Below, piece after piece: positions 1-7,350 of a stretch of 10,188 bases of DNA. Positions within the stretch are counted from its first letter, which is position 1; each line of letters opens with the position of its first letter. This DNA comes from Rhodospirillales bacterium (GTDB taxonomy: Bacteria; Pseudomonadota; Alphaproteobacteria; QKFK01; SZUA-500): NCBI GenBank assembly GCA_003252195.1, contig QKFK01000105.1:1-10188 (forward strand), in the 5' to 3' direction. The position numbers were made by a program, and so were the translations under genes. Below the pieces are notes generated by a model, which did not search any database, was not told where the DNA came from, and saw only the letters and a program-made list of their open reading frames with translations.

Positions 1-171
1 GTTTATCAAAGTGGTATTTGTAACGCAATTGCCGATAATAATGATCTAGATGTAAGAGATAACTCTGTCAGCTCAAATTTGCTTATAATCTCTGGTAAAC
101 CAATCGCTGGAGATAAATGTGATTATTCTAAATATATCAAAAAGGAAATAAGAATATTTGTTCAAGATTAA
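1..171 (+). CDS. 3' end of an unrecognised protein gene (partial)
   Basis: An open frame runs from the first base to a TAA ending at 171 and gives 56 residues, the C-terminus of a protein whose start lies outside the window. I do not recognise the family. It is polar and Asn/Asp/Ser-rich in the first half, has a short hydrophobic strand (SNLLIISG), and ends in a lysine-rich segment followed by IRIFVQD. Two cysteines lie 33 residues apart (residues 7 and 40 of the fragment) and could form a C-terminal disulfide loop of the kind seen in pilin-like or other secreted proteins. That is only a suggestion. A terminator starts 24 bp after the stop. The gene converges with locus A on the other strand, so the two are not in one operon. 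Confidence 0.6.
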   Translation, partial: VYQSGICNAIADNNDLDVRDNSVSSNLLIISGKPIAGDKCDYSKYIKKEIRIFVQD

Positions 172-194
172 TTCTTATTTCCTTTAGTTAAAAT

Positions 195-226
195 AAAGAG
201 CTGGCTACATTAGTGCTAGCTCTTTT
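195..226. terminator. Bidirectional intrinsic terminator between the left partial gene and locus A
   Basis: An 11-bp stem (195-205 with 215-225, one G-T wobble) encloses a 9-nt loop. It is followed by a T run on the + strand and by an A/T-rich tail on the minus strand. It lies between two convergent genes, 24 bp after the stop of the left gene and 7 bp after the end of locus A, so it can serve both. Confidence 0.8.
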
Positions 227-232
227 TGTATG

Positions 233-1847
233 TTACATAGAGTAGTTAGTTCCATACTCTCCTGTTGGTACTGTGGTTCCATTTGCAGTAAGTGTAGATG
301 ATACAATAGCTGTGCCGTCATAGGCGGTTCCGAAATAAAATACATATTTAGGGCTTCCTGTGATGGTTACACTTGTTGATGCGTACACATCTAATTCTCC
401 ACCTGTGATGAAGAAAGGCGTTTTTGATGCGGTGATTGAGCTTCCAGAACCATTTAACGCTAAAATACCACCTGTTCCAATTTCAATGCCGTATTCAGCA
501 TCTTCAATTATGATGTTACCTGATGCTCCGAAGTCACCAGTTATATATATCTCGCCCTTTGTTCCGCTTAGTCTAACTGTTTTACCAGAAGCAAGGTTGA
601 AAGTTCCTGCAACGTCTAATATGCCTCCAGTTATTGTTAAGTTGTCACTAACTGCAGCTGTTTTGCCACTAGTTACAGACAATGCTGGGAAACCATAGCT
701 TCCAGCAGTGTTGTTAATTGTTACAGGTCCTGTGATTTTTATACTACCAGCGGTTACAAGACCAGAGTCAGCAGAGAAGGCCACGCTTAAATTTGACAGA
801 GAACCACTAACTGTTCCTGCTTGAATAGGGTTGCCTGTCATGCTGATATTTAAATATTCAAGACCATTAGATGTAGAACTACTCATAGATATAGCAGGAT
901 CACCAGACAAAGTCAGAGTAGGGGTTGATAGGGCTGTGCAAACCGAGCTACTTGTAAAATATTTTGGTCCAACAAGTTTCTTGGTTCCTAAGCTTACCGA
1001 TGTAGTGCTTACATCAGCTAAAAGAGCAAAGAGCTATGGTGCTGTTAGAAGAGCTTAAAGCTGATGTTAATTCTGCTGCTGTGGTAACTGAAGATACGCT
1101 TTGGCTTGCCAGATAGCTTGGGCAATCAACCGTTTCTGTGTGGCAGTTTGAATAACAAGAATATGCGTTAGAATATGTTGAGCAACTTGATGAGTAATTG
1201 TTAGCAGCACTCACATAACTTGAATATGCTGAGTTTGCAGTTGTTCTTGCTGTGTCAGATGAAAAATTGGCGGTGGCAGAGTTTGTAAAAATTCCAGAAG
1301 CTGTTGAAAATGCCTGAGTATATGCTGTAGAAGTAGCTGTGCTACCTGATACTGCGCTAACAAAGGAAGCTCTTGCGTTGTTTGCTGTAGTTAATAAATC
1401 TGGGCAATTATCTGAGTGGCAAGTGCAAGTGCTATAATATAAAGTGCCTCCACTGACAGTGCATTGATTGCTTAATGCGTATCCAGATGAGCAAGTTGTT
1501 GTAGAAAATCCAAGTTCTGCACATTGGTCGGCTACACTTTCTGTGTGGCAAGAAGCTATTGGTTGTGCGTAACAGTTTGAATAACAGCCGTCTGATACGC
1601 TTGATGCGCCATTTTCAGAGTTGTTAGTAGATCCGATTAAACCAGTTAAAGATTGGGATTTAGCAAATTTTACTCCTGATAAATCTGTTGATTTGCTAAT
1701 TTTACTAACAATGTTATTATGTTTTGATGTTTCTGCGTTACTTGCATAATTTAGGTTATTTATTTCTGGGTGTTGTCCTGCGGTTGAAGAAAAAGCTCCT
1801 CCAGCAACACAGATCATTGATAATGATGCCAATTTAGTATTTCTCAT
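233..1847 (-). pseudogene. Secreted Cys-rich/beta-helix protein A, split by a frameshift (disrupted or phase-off)
   Basis: Reading begins at the ATG at 1847, with AAGGAGAG a few bases upstream, and stops after 277 aa at the TGA at 1014-1016. The rest continues in another frame from about 1030 to 233. Removing one copy of the 7-bp repeat at 1021-1034 joins the halves into a 535-aa protein that aligns end to end with gene B: IALLADVSTT is restored and GPKYFTSSS follows. In order: a hydrophobic leader (1-24) with SLSMICVAGGAFSS; a linker; a cysteine-rich region (88-148) opening with CYSNC; an Ala/Ser/Thr-rich, probably helical stretch (150-225); a second CYSNCHTE motif (231-238); and, past the break, short repeating beta-strand-like segments ending PTGEYGTNYSM. 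The downstream half shows no other decay, so the lesion is recent or reversible. Function is unknown; a secreted or surface protein is the best guess. As it stands, translation yields the leader and cysteine region without the beta-repeat half. Confidence 0.85.
1021..1034. repeat. Perfect 7-bp tandem repeat that breaks locus A
   Basis: Two head-to-tail copies of AAAGAGC (coding strand GCTCTTT) sit exactly where the reading frame of locus A is lost. The same position in gene B has one unit's length. Seven is not a multiple of three, so copy number decides the frame: one or four copies leave it open, two or three close it. Slipped-strand mispairing or short-repeat recombination could add or remove a unit. 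Confidence 0.9.
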
Positions 1848-2003
1848 TATTACTCTCCTTATAATCCAACACAGTGTTTTGTTATATTTTTTATTAAAGT
1901 AATAATTGGGAATAATGACTGCTAAATTAATTATAGCTCATATATAAAACAAAGTTGCTCTTGCTAGACCATAGAAATCGTACATTGTTTTAATATGACC
2001 TGT

Positions 2004-2020
2004 GGTAATGCCCAATTACC
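2004..2020. promoter_or_regulatory. Candidate operator upstream of locus A (GGTAAT-N5-ATTACC)
   Basis: A perfect 6-bp inverted repeat with a 5-nt spacer (GCCCA) lies 157 bp upstream of the start of locus A and about 70 bp upstream of the candidate -10. Gene B has the same half-sites with a GCCC-containing spacer at 156 bp upstream. Sequence and position are kept while flanking bases have diverged, which supports a protein-binding site. The regulator is unknown. Confidence 0.5.
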
Positions 2021-2366
2021 TAATGGCTTGATTCTAAGGAGTTTGTCTTAATTGTGTCAATTTATGCAATTGTAATTATGTCTCTTTAATAATAAAGATT
2101 TATATTTTTTATAATAAACTCATATTAATAAACAATATGATATTAATATAATTATAATAAATTAAATCTGTGATTTGCACTTGATATGCATATTGTGCAA
2201 TTGTTGTGCTGTGACACGTAATGTTATTATGCTATATGTATTTGTATTCATTGTTATAATAAACATCCAATCTAATCTATTGATTATATTGCGTATCACA
2301 ATTGCTTATAATGAAAATGTAATATTTTCAATGTGATAGATGTTATTGATATAGAATCGTATGCAC

Positions 2367-2382
2367 TGTGATTTTTATCACA
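2367..2382. promoter_or_regulatory. CRP-type palindrome upstream of locus A
   Basis: TGTGA-TTTTTA-TCACA matches the textbook consensus half-sites of CRP/FNR-family cyclic-AMP receptor proteins exactly, with the right 6-bp spacer. It lies 520 bp from the start of locus A and about 330 bp beyond the stop of gene B. That is far for classical activation of locus A, so it may act on an unannotated transcript or from a distance. The site recurs at 4883-4898. Confidence 0.55.
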
Positions 2383-2659
2383 ATAAGAATTTATACTCAA
2401 GTTGCAATAGTGATATTTTTTCTATTGCTTAGTCGCATATGTGTTGTTTTATATTAATGCTAAAGCTTTTTTGTTATGTAACGAGAGAGTATCATACCTA
2501 CTATATGCCCTTGTTTTGTTTCTGTGGTAAACTTCCATTATTTTACTCGAGGCGAAAATCTTACAAGCATTGTGTTTGCCATTTCATTAGCTTTGAGAGC
2601 ACATAAACTGTGTTACAGCTATTTACGTAACTAAGCAGGTGGTGTTGCTATTTGAACAC

Positions 2660-2696
2660 AAAAAAAAGCCAGTTACATTTAATCAAGTAGCTGGCT
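2660..2696 (-). terminator. Intrinsic terminator of gene B
   Basis: On the minus strand, AGCCAG pairs with CTGGCT (2691-2696 with 2667-2672). GTA/TAC pairs inside extend the stem, and a run of eight T follows. It begins 18 bp after the stop of gene B. It separates gene B from the upstream region of locus A, so A and B are transcribed separately. Confidence 0.88.
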
Positions 2697-2714
2697 GGTT
2701 TCTGTGGTTATTTA

Positions 2715-4364
2715 CTAGTAGCTGCTATTATAAGGCCCTGTTGGTACGGTAGAGCCGTTATATGTAACAGTTGCTGCTATTGAGGCTAGAGCGTTAGCTG
2801 TGATGTAAAATAATTTACTTCCAGTTACAGTTGTTGTTCCGCCTATGTCTACTCCAGAGCCATCAGCCGAGAGGAAGAAGGCATAGTTGGTAGATGTGAT
2901 TGAACTGCCTGATCCATTTAGGACTAGACCACCACCACTACCAACTTCTACACCGTAAGATGAATTGCTTAATACTAGTTTTCCATCTATCGAAGTGCTT
3001 CCTGCAACCCACATATTTCCCTTTGTAATTGTTAAAGTTTTTCCAGATGCTACATTTAGTGTGCCATCAGCATCTAAATTGCCAGTTAATGTAAGGTTAT
3101 CATTAACTTCAACTACGTCTGAGCTTGATATAGTAAAAGCTGGGAAAGATGTTGCGCTATTTGAAATAGTGGTTGCACCAGAAATAGTTACATCACCTTC
3201 TGTGACTAATCCTTGGTCAGCAGAGTAGCTTATGCTTACGTTTGATAAAGTACCACTAACAGTTCCTACTGATATTGGGTTTCCTGATACAGTAACATTT
3301 AAATATTGAAGACCTGTGGTGGTTTCGTTATCCATAGATATAGCAGGCTCGCCTGATAACGTTAGAGTAGGGGTTGATAGTGCTGTGCAAGCCGAGCTAC
3401 TTGTAAAATATTTTGGTCCTACAAGTTTTTTTGCTCCAAGGTTTATAGAAGTTGTGCTTACATCAGCTAAAAGTGCAATTGTGCTGTTCGAAGAACTTAA
3501 AGCTGTTGTTAGTTCTGCTGCTGTAGTAGCTGTAGAAACGCTTTGGCTTGCAAGATAGCTTGGGCAGTCAACTGTTTCAGTGTGGCAGTTGGAATAACAA
3601 GAAAGAGTGTTGCTATAAGCTGTGCAGTTTGCTGAATATGCGCCTGCTGTGCTAGCATAATTTGTATATGCATTAATTGCATTTGTTTTGTCTGCGTCTG
3701 ATGAAAAATTAAGAGTAGCAGTGCTTGTGTATACTCCAGAAGTTGTGGCAAAAGCTTGAGAGTATGCACTTGAGGTTGCTGTTGTGCTTACAAGAGTTAC
3801 AAACGAAGCTCTGGCGTTATCTGCATTAGTTAAGAATGTTGCACAATTGTCTGAGTGGCAAGTGCATTTCCAATAAGCATTATCTTGAAGGCATGTATCA
3901 GTTGTATAACCTGTGGAACAGGTGGTCGTAGTGTCAAATCCTGATGCAATGCATATAGCTGCTGGGGTAGAGCATTTCCAATAAGCGCTATTAGTCGGGC
4001 ATGTTTCTTGAAGGTAGCCAGTTGAACATGTTGTGGTTTGGGTGTATCCAGATGATATACATGGGTCAAATACAGCTGGCTCTGCGTAACAGTTTGAATA
4101 GCAATCGTCTGACACGCTTGATGCGCCATTTGAAGAGTCTGTTGTAGATCCAATTAAACCTGTTAATGACTGGGATCTGGCAAATTTTGTTCCTGATAAA
4201 TCGGTTGATTTACTAATTTTATTAACAACGTCAGATTGTTTCAGTGCAATGTCATCGTTTGATAGATTTAAGTGTTGTATTTCTGGGTGTTGTCCCGCTA
4301 TTGATGAAAAAGCCCCTCCAGCAACACAAATCATTGATAATGATGCTAATTTAGTGTTCTTCAT
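2715..4364 (-). CDS. Secreted Cys-rich/beta-helix protein B (549 aa, intact)
   Basis: I do not recognise a named family. The ATG at 4364 is preceded by AGGAGAG, spacing 6, in a leader identical to locus A. Residues 1-24 form a Sec-type leader (MKNTK, a hydrophobic core, then SSIAG before Gln) containing SLSMICVAGGAFSS. A second weakly hydrophobic conserved patch follows at about 57-72 (LSGTK...LTGLIG). The cysteine-rich region starts with CYSNCYAE (88-95) and contains two 36-residue modules (102-137, 138-173). An Ala/Ser/Thr-rich, probably helical stretch (175-250) leads to CYSNCHTETVDC (256-267). From about 280 come TAAELTTALSS and LLADVSTT, then short strand-turn segments with many G-T-V-S and N-L-T motifs (about 340-535), as in right-handed beta-helix passengers. 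I see no C-terminal beta-barrel, LPxTG or transmembrane anchor. Its own terminator and long upstream region make it monocistronic. A secreted or surface adhesin-like role is inferred. Confidence 0.85.
   Translation of the reverse strand: MKNTKLASLSMICVAGGAFSSIAGQHPEIQHLNLSNDDIALKQSDVVNKISKSTDLSGTKFARSQSLTGLIGSTTDSSNGASSVSDDCYSNCYAEPAVFDPCISSGYTQTTTCSTGYLQETCPTNSAYWKCSTPAAICIASGFDTTTTCSTGYTTDTCLQDNAYWKCTCHSDNCATFLTNADNARASFVTLVSTTATSSAYSQAFATTSGVYTSTATLNFSSDADKTNAINAYTNYASTAGAYSANCTAYSNTLSCYSNCHTETVDCPSYLASQSVSTATTAAELTTALSSSNSTIALLADVSTTSINLGAKKLVGPKYFTSSSACTALSTPTLTLSGEPAISMDNETTTGLQYLNVTVSGNPISVGTVSGTLSNVSISYSADQGLVTEGDVTISGATTISNSATSFPAFTISSSDVVEVNDNLTLTGNLDADGTLNVASGKTLTITKGNMWVAGSTSIDGKLVLSNSSYGVEVGSGGGLVLNGSGSSITSTNYAFFLSADGSGVDIGGTTTVTGSKLFYITANALASIAATVTYNGSTVPTGPYNSSY
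3846..4061 (-). repeat. Two tandem 36-residue cysteine modules inside gene B
   Basis: Residues 102-137 and 138-173 repeat with an exact 36-aa (108-bp) period. Cysteines at 102, 113, 122 and 131 recur at 138, 149, 158 and 167, with TTTCSTGY and NAYWKC shared by both. Locus A and gene C carry one such module, so B gained an internal duplication. The four evenly matched cysteines suggest disulfide-stabilised mini-domains. Confidence 0.85.
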
Positions 4365-4519
4365 TATTACTCTCCTAAATATGCCCTTACGTGGTTGTTA
4401 TATTCGTTTTTTTTTACAAAGTAATAATGGGGAAATTAACTGCTTATAGTTCACGTCTAAAGCTAATCTTGCGGTTGCTAGTTCATAATAACATAGTGTT
4501 GATTATCAATGTTGCTAGC

Positions 4520-4537
4520 GGTAATTGCCCTATTACC
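4520..4537. promoter_or_regulatory. Candidate operator upstream of gene B (GGTAAT-N6-ATTACC)
   Basis: A perfect inverted repeat with spacer TGCCCT lies 156 bp upstream of gene B. It is the counterpart of 2004-2020, one base longer in the spacer. It could bind one of the nearby S24 regulators or an unlinked protein; the sequence does not say which. Confidence 0.5.
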
Positions 4538-4880
4538 TAATATTTTGATTCTAAAGTGCTGTGTATAATAGTGTCAATTCGTTGTCATGATATTTGCTAT
4601 TGCTAATATTGGTGCAGAGGTAATCTAGTAAATAATTATACATATTAAACAATAGAATATATTTTTTATTATAATAACTAAAAGTATATCTTTTTTGTTT
4701 AAATGATTGGAACTGTGTAATTGTTATATTGGTATTAGTAATGTTATATAAAAAAGGTTGTTATAGTATTTTTTGCACGTCTTATAGTGTAATATATTGA
4801 TTTATAAGGATATTATGATTTGTTTATGATAAAAATTAGTGTTTTTGGATGAGCGATTAATAAAAATAAGAATCGCACGA

Positions 4881-4900
4881 ATTGTGATGTTTGTCACAAT
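4881..4900. promoter_or_regulatory. CRP-type palindrome upstream of gene B
   Basis: ATTGTGA-N6-TCACAAT is symmetric over 7 bp on each side and contains the CRP-family consensus TGTGA-N6-TCACA (4883-4898). It is 519 bp upstream of the start of gene B, against 520 bp in the locus A copy. The six spacer bases differ from that copy except for two positions, while the half-sites are unchanged. Confidence 0.6.
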
Positions 4901-5132
4901 AAGAATTTGTGGTTAGTTTGTAATGGCGATTTTTTGCTATATTGCTAGTTTCATATGTGTTGCTTTATATTAATTTTAAAGCTTTTTTTGTTATGTGACA
5001 TGAGATTGTCATAATCACTATAAGTCTTTGTTTTGTTTCCACGCTAAACTTCCATTCTTTTGCTTGGTGTGAAAAACTTACAAACATCACGTTTGTCATC
5101 TCATAGCTTTGCTTTTAAAGTATGAGAAAATT

Positions 5133-5159
5133 AAAATGGGCGTTTTGTGCGCCCATTTT
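5133..5159 (-). terminator. Intrinsic terminator of gene C
   Basis: A perfect 10-bp stem, AAAATGGGCG with CGCCCATTTT, encloses a 7-nt loop and has A/T tracts on both sides. It lies 24 bp downstream of the stop of gene C. The stem symmetry would allow it to act in both directions. Confidence 0.88.
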
Positions 5160-5183
5160 ATTTAGTTATATTTTGTTGCACTT

Positions 5184-7100
5184 TTAGAAAGGGGCAACAA
5201 GACTGTCCTCATAATCAGATGTACTATATTTGTCACTGGTTGGGAACATTAGTGCTGTTCCGTTGTTGATTATCGCCTTAGCTTGCGCATAAAATCTAGC
5301 GCTCATGCTATTGCTACTACTTGTTATTGTGGCATTTTTTATAACAGATCCCGTGTTCAATGTTAATAGAGAAGGGGCGCTAAATAGAGCGCTGTAAAGT
5401 TCAAGCTCGGTGTGTGAAGTAAAGTTTAATTGAGCTCCAGTTTCTAGGGTTAAATAACAATCATCAGGTAGTTCTGCTACACTTCCTGAAATTGCAGATA
5501 CTTGTACTACTCCACCTCCTTTAATTGTCATGCTTGCATCTTTAAGTCTTAATAATTTATTATTGTTCGCAGAGATATCTTGGAGATATAGGTTTCCTGA
5601 TACGCTTATTTCTCCGTTAATATAACTTGTATAAGTATCACTGCCAGCGTTAAAGGTTACAGATCCTGCTACAAATATATCTTCTGTAACAGAAATTCTG
5701 CCATTTGACGTGATTTTGCTATTTTTTAGTCGTCCTGTTACCTCTAGCTCTGCTCCTGAGGCTATGTTTATAGCTGATGTCTGGCTTGATGTCGATGATA
5801 AATCTGCTGCAATATCGCCTGTAATATTAAGGGATGAACCACTTGCCATATCAATGTTAGGAATGTTTTGGGAAGTACGGTCTAACTGTTTTATGGTCAT
5901 TGTGCTATTTGCTTCAGTTTTTATTCCCCCTTGGTCGAAGCTATTAATAGTTATAGAAGAATTAGCTTTGGCTACATATGTAGGGAATGTGATGTATGAT
6001 TCATTATTTGCTTTGTATATACTTACATTTCCGTACATGTTAATAGTTGGCTCGACGAAATCTTGTATACGTATCTTATCAATGTTTATGTCTCCAAATG
6101 AATGTTCTTTAGCATCATATATAACAAGCATGTACATACTTGGATAAGAAGTGTTTCCAATTTTTGGTATTGGTTTGCTTTGGCAATCAGAATAGCTATA
6201 GTGTTTCGCACCATAAATGCCAGTTATTTTGTCAAGAGGAATACCAGAGTCAAGATATGATCCAATTGGTGTTGCTGTTAGATCTGCCATTACAGCTATT
6301 TCACCACCAGTTAACCTTGCTGCTGTTAATAATTCATCATATGTGCTTACAGGGGTAACGTTAATTGATTTTAGATAATCTTCGCATGTTGAAGCTTCTG
6401 TATGGCAGTTTGAGTAACAAGACCATGTTAAATTACCTCCGCATTTTGTGTTGTAATTTGATAGTTTGTTGCCTGTTGCATTAATGATTAATTGTGCGGC
6501 AGCCGTACTTGTATACCATGGCACTGTAGATATGCTCACGCTTCCAGAGCCTGTTATGCCTGTTGCTTCAACTACTGTTCCATCCCAACTTAAATCGTGG
6601 GCAAACATATCGCTGCTGTCTCCGATGTCTTCAAGCGCATCTTGGTACATCTCAGTACAATCTGTATGACATGTGCAAGAGTTAAAATAAGCTGAGTTGT
6701 ATGAGCACTCACCAGATAATGTGTATCCGCTATCACATGTAGTTTTTGAAAATCCTGCATCCATACATTGTTGAGGGGTAGTGTCTGCTGCAGGTTCAGA
6801 ATAGCAATTTGAATAACATGCGTCTGTGCTGCTAGATGAATTGGAACTATTTGTTCCTGTTGTGCTATCGTTTGCGCTGGCTGCGACTGAGCTTCCCACT
6901 AGTCCTGATAGTGCAAATAGTCGGGCAACTTTAGTTCCTTTCAAGATGAGATTTTGTTTTGTGTAGATATCTGTGCTTTGTGTAGATGTTTTTTCGTTTT
7001 GGTTGTATTTTTGTATTTCGTCATATTGGGTAGATGTTGAGGAAAAAGCCCCTCCTGCAACACACGCCATTGACAATGACATAAATTTATTAAAATCCAT
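5184..7100 (-). CDS. Secreted Cys-rich/beta-helix protein C (638 aa, divergent paralogue)
   Basis: I choose the ATG at 7100 (MDFNKF), giving 638 aa, because GGGGG lies 6 nt upstream and the leader then aligns with A and B. An upstream in-frame ATG at 7133 would put 11 hydrophilic residues before it. Residues 1-24 carry SLSMACVAGGAFSS. A second conserved, more hydrophobic patch is at 54-76 (LKGTK..RLFALSGLVGSSVAASA) and looks like a signal core in its own right. The cysteine region opens with CYSNCYSEP (95-103), has one module (about 112-145) and closes with CYSNCHTE (228-235). ELLTAARL and MADLTATPIG (256-280) match the start of the beta-rich half in B. Residues about 300-610 hold repeated strand-turn segments with GSSLNITG-like motifs. 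The stretch is longer than in A or B, and an extra cysteine (548) lies in it. No anchor is visible; it ends SLVAPF. Its upstream region does not clearly match the A/B cassette. Function is unknown; secreted or surface location is inferred. Confidence 0.85.
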   Translation of the reverse strand: MDFNKFMSLSMACVAGGAFSSTSTQYDEIQKYNQNEKTSTQSTDIYTKQNLILKGTKVARLFALSGLVGSSVAASANDSTTGTNSSNSSSSTDACYSNCYSEPAADTTPQQCMDAGFSKTTCDSGYTLSGECSYNSAYFNSCTCHTDCTEMYQDALEDIGDSSDMFAHDLSWDGTVVEATGITGSGSVSISTVPWYTSTAAAQLIINATGNKLSNYNTKCGGNLTWSCYSNCHTEASTCEDYLKSINVTPVSTYDELLTAARLTGGEIAVMADLTATPIGSYLDSGIPLDKITGIYGAKHYSYSDCQSKPIPKIGNTSYPSMYMLVIYDAKEHSFGDINIDKIRIQDFVEPTINMYGNVSIYKANNESYITFPTYVAKANSSITINSFDQGGIKTEANSTMTIKQLDRTSQNIPNIDMASGSSLNITGDIAADLSSTSSQTSAINIASGAELEVTGRLKNSKITSNGRISVTEDIFVAGSVTFNAGSDTYTSYINGEISVSGNLYLQDISANNNKLLRLKDASMTIKGGGVVQVSAISGSVAELPDDCYLTLETGAQLNFTSHTELELYSALFSAPSLLTLNTGSVIKNATITSSSNSMSARFYAQAKAIINNGTALMFPTSDKYSTSDYEDSLVAPF

Positions 7101-7106
7101 TATGCA

Positions 7107-7113
7107 CCCCCTA
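7107..7113 (-). promoter_or_regulatory. Ribosome-binding site that fixes the start of gene C
   Basis: On the minus strand TAGGGGG ends 6 nt before the ATG at 7100. The alternative ATG at 7133 has only GTTGTG upstream and no purine-rich site, and starting there would bury the conserved leader 11 residues in. Confidence 0.6.
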
Positions 7114-7350
7114 ACTCTTAAAACGTTACACAACGCTAACTAAATACGAATGTTCCAAACTGATAGTGCGTAAATAATGGTTTAATACTGTTTGCAATTA
7201 TCTACCCTGATGATAGAATTGCTTGGATTAACCATATCGTGCGACTTATGACAAAAATCATGGCGTTGCTTTAGTATGCATTGTTGATGCTTGTGTGTGT
7301 TCATTTTGCTCTGCCTACTTAAGTTTGTGTCCTGCTGTTAATTTCGTACT

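Larger units (their letters stand above)
1848..2612 (-). promoter_or_regulatory. Long conserved upstream region of locus A (no gene)
   Basis: This 765-bp AT-rich stretch has no convincing ORF. Its blocks recur in the same order upstream of gene B (4365-5118). They are: the identical leader AGGAGAGTAATAATG; a candidate -10 (TATAAT on the minus strand, 1930-1935) about 85 bp before the start; a CTAGCAA-containing block; the GGTAAT inverted repeat (2004-2020); a TTGATTCTAA block (2029-2038); a CRP-type palindrome (2367-2382); and a block of about 230 bp (2383-2612) with a hairpin. No good -35 sits at the right spacing from the -10, so transcription may need an activator. A further imperfect inverted repeat (TTGCAC...GTGCAA, 2175-2200) encloses the palindrome ATATGCATAT. 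Confidence 0.6.
4365..5118 (-). promoter_or_regulatory. Long conserved upstream region of gene B (no gene)
   Basis: About 755 bp with no credible gene, collinear with 1848-2612. A candidate -10 (TATAAG on the minus strand, 4443-4448) sits about 80 bp before the ATG and aligns with TATAAT of locus A. The CTAGCAA block, the GGTAAT inverted repeat (4520-4537), a TTGATTCTAA block (4548-4557), a CRP-type palindrome (4881-4900) and a block of about 220 bp follow in the same order. A further inverted repeat, TGACA-N6-TGTCA (4996-5011), is not kept in the other copy. Confidence 0.6.

Noticed and set aside
1014..1040. Programmed +1 ribosomal frameshift as the explanation for the split of locus A
   Set aside because: The run TCT TTT AGC has no rare-codon or stop-codon slip context, and the break coincides with an exact 7-bp duplication absent from gene B. 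A DNA-level cause is simpler.
4302..4364. Lipobox / lipoprotein signal at the conserved Cys13 of the leader (SLSMIC / SLSMAC)
   Set aside because: The -3 to -1 residues do not fit the lipobox (Met at -2, and Ile at -1 in A and B), and the cysteine lies inside the hydrophobic core rather than after it.
5710..6147. Plus-strand ORF of 145 codons opposite gene C, and similar ones opposite A and B
   Set aside because: They are antisense frames of well-supported repetitive genes; hydrophobic composition arises from the complement of Ser/Thr/Asn codons. No ribosome-binding sites.
7101..7133. N-terminal extension of gene C from the ATG at 7133
   Set aside because: No Shine-Dalgarno there, while a GGGGG site is properly spaced from the ATG at 7100, which also restores the leader shared with A and B.
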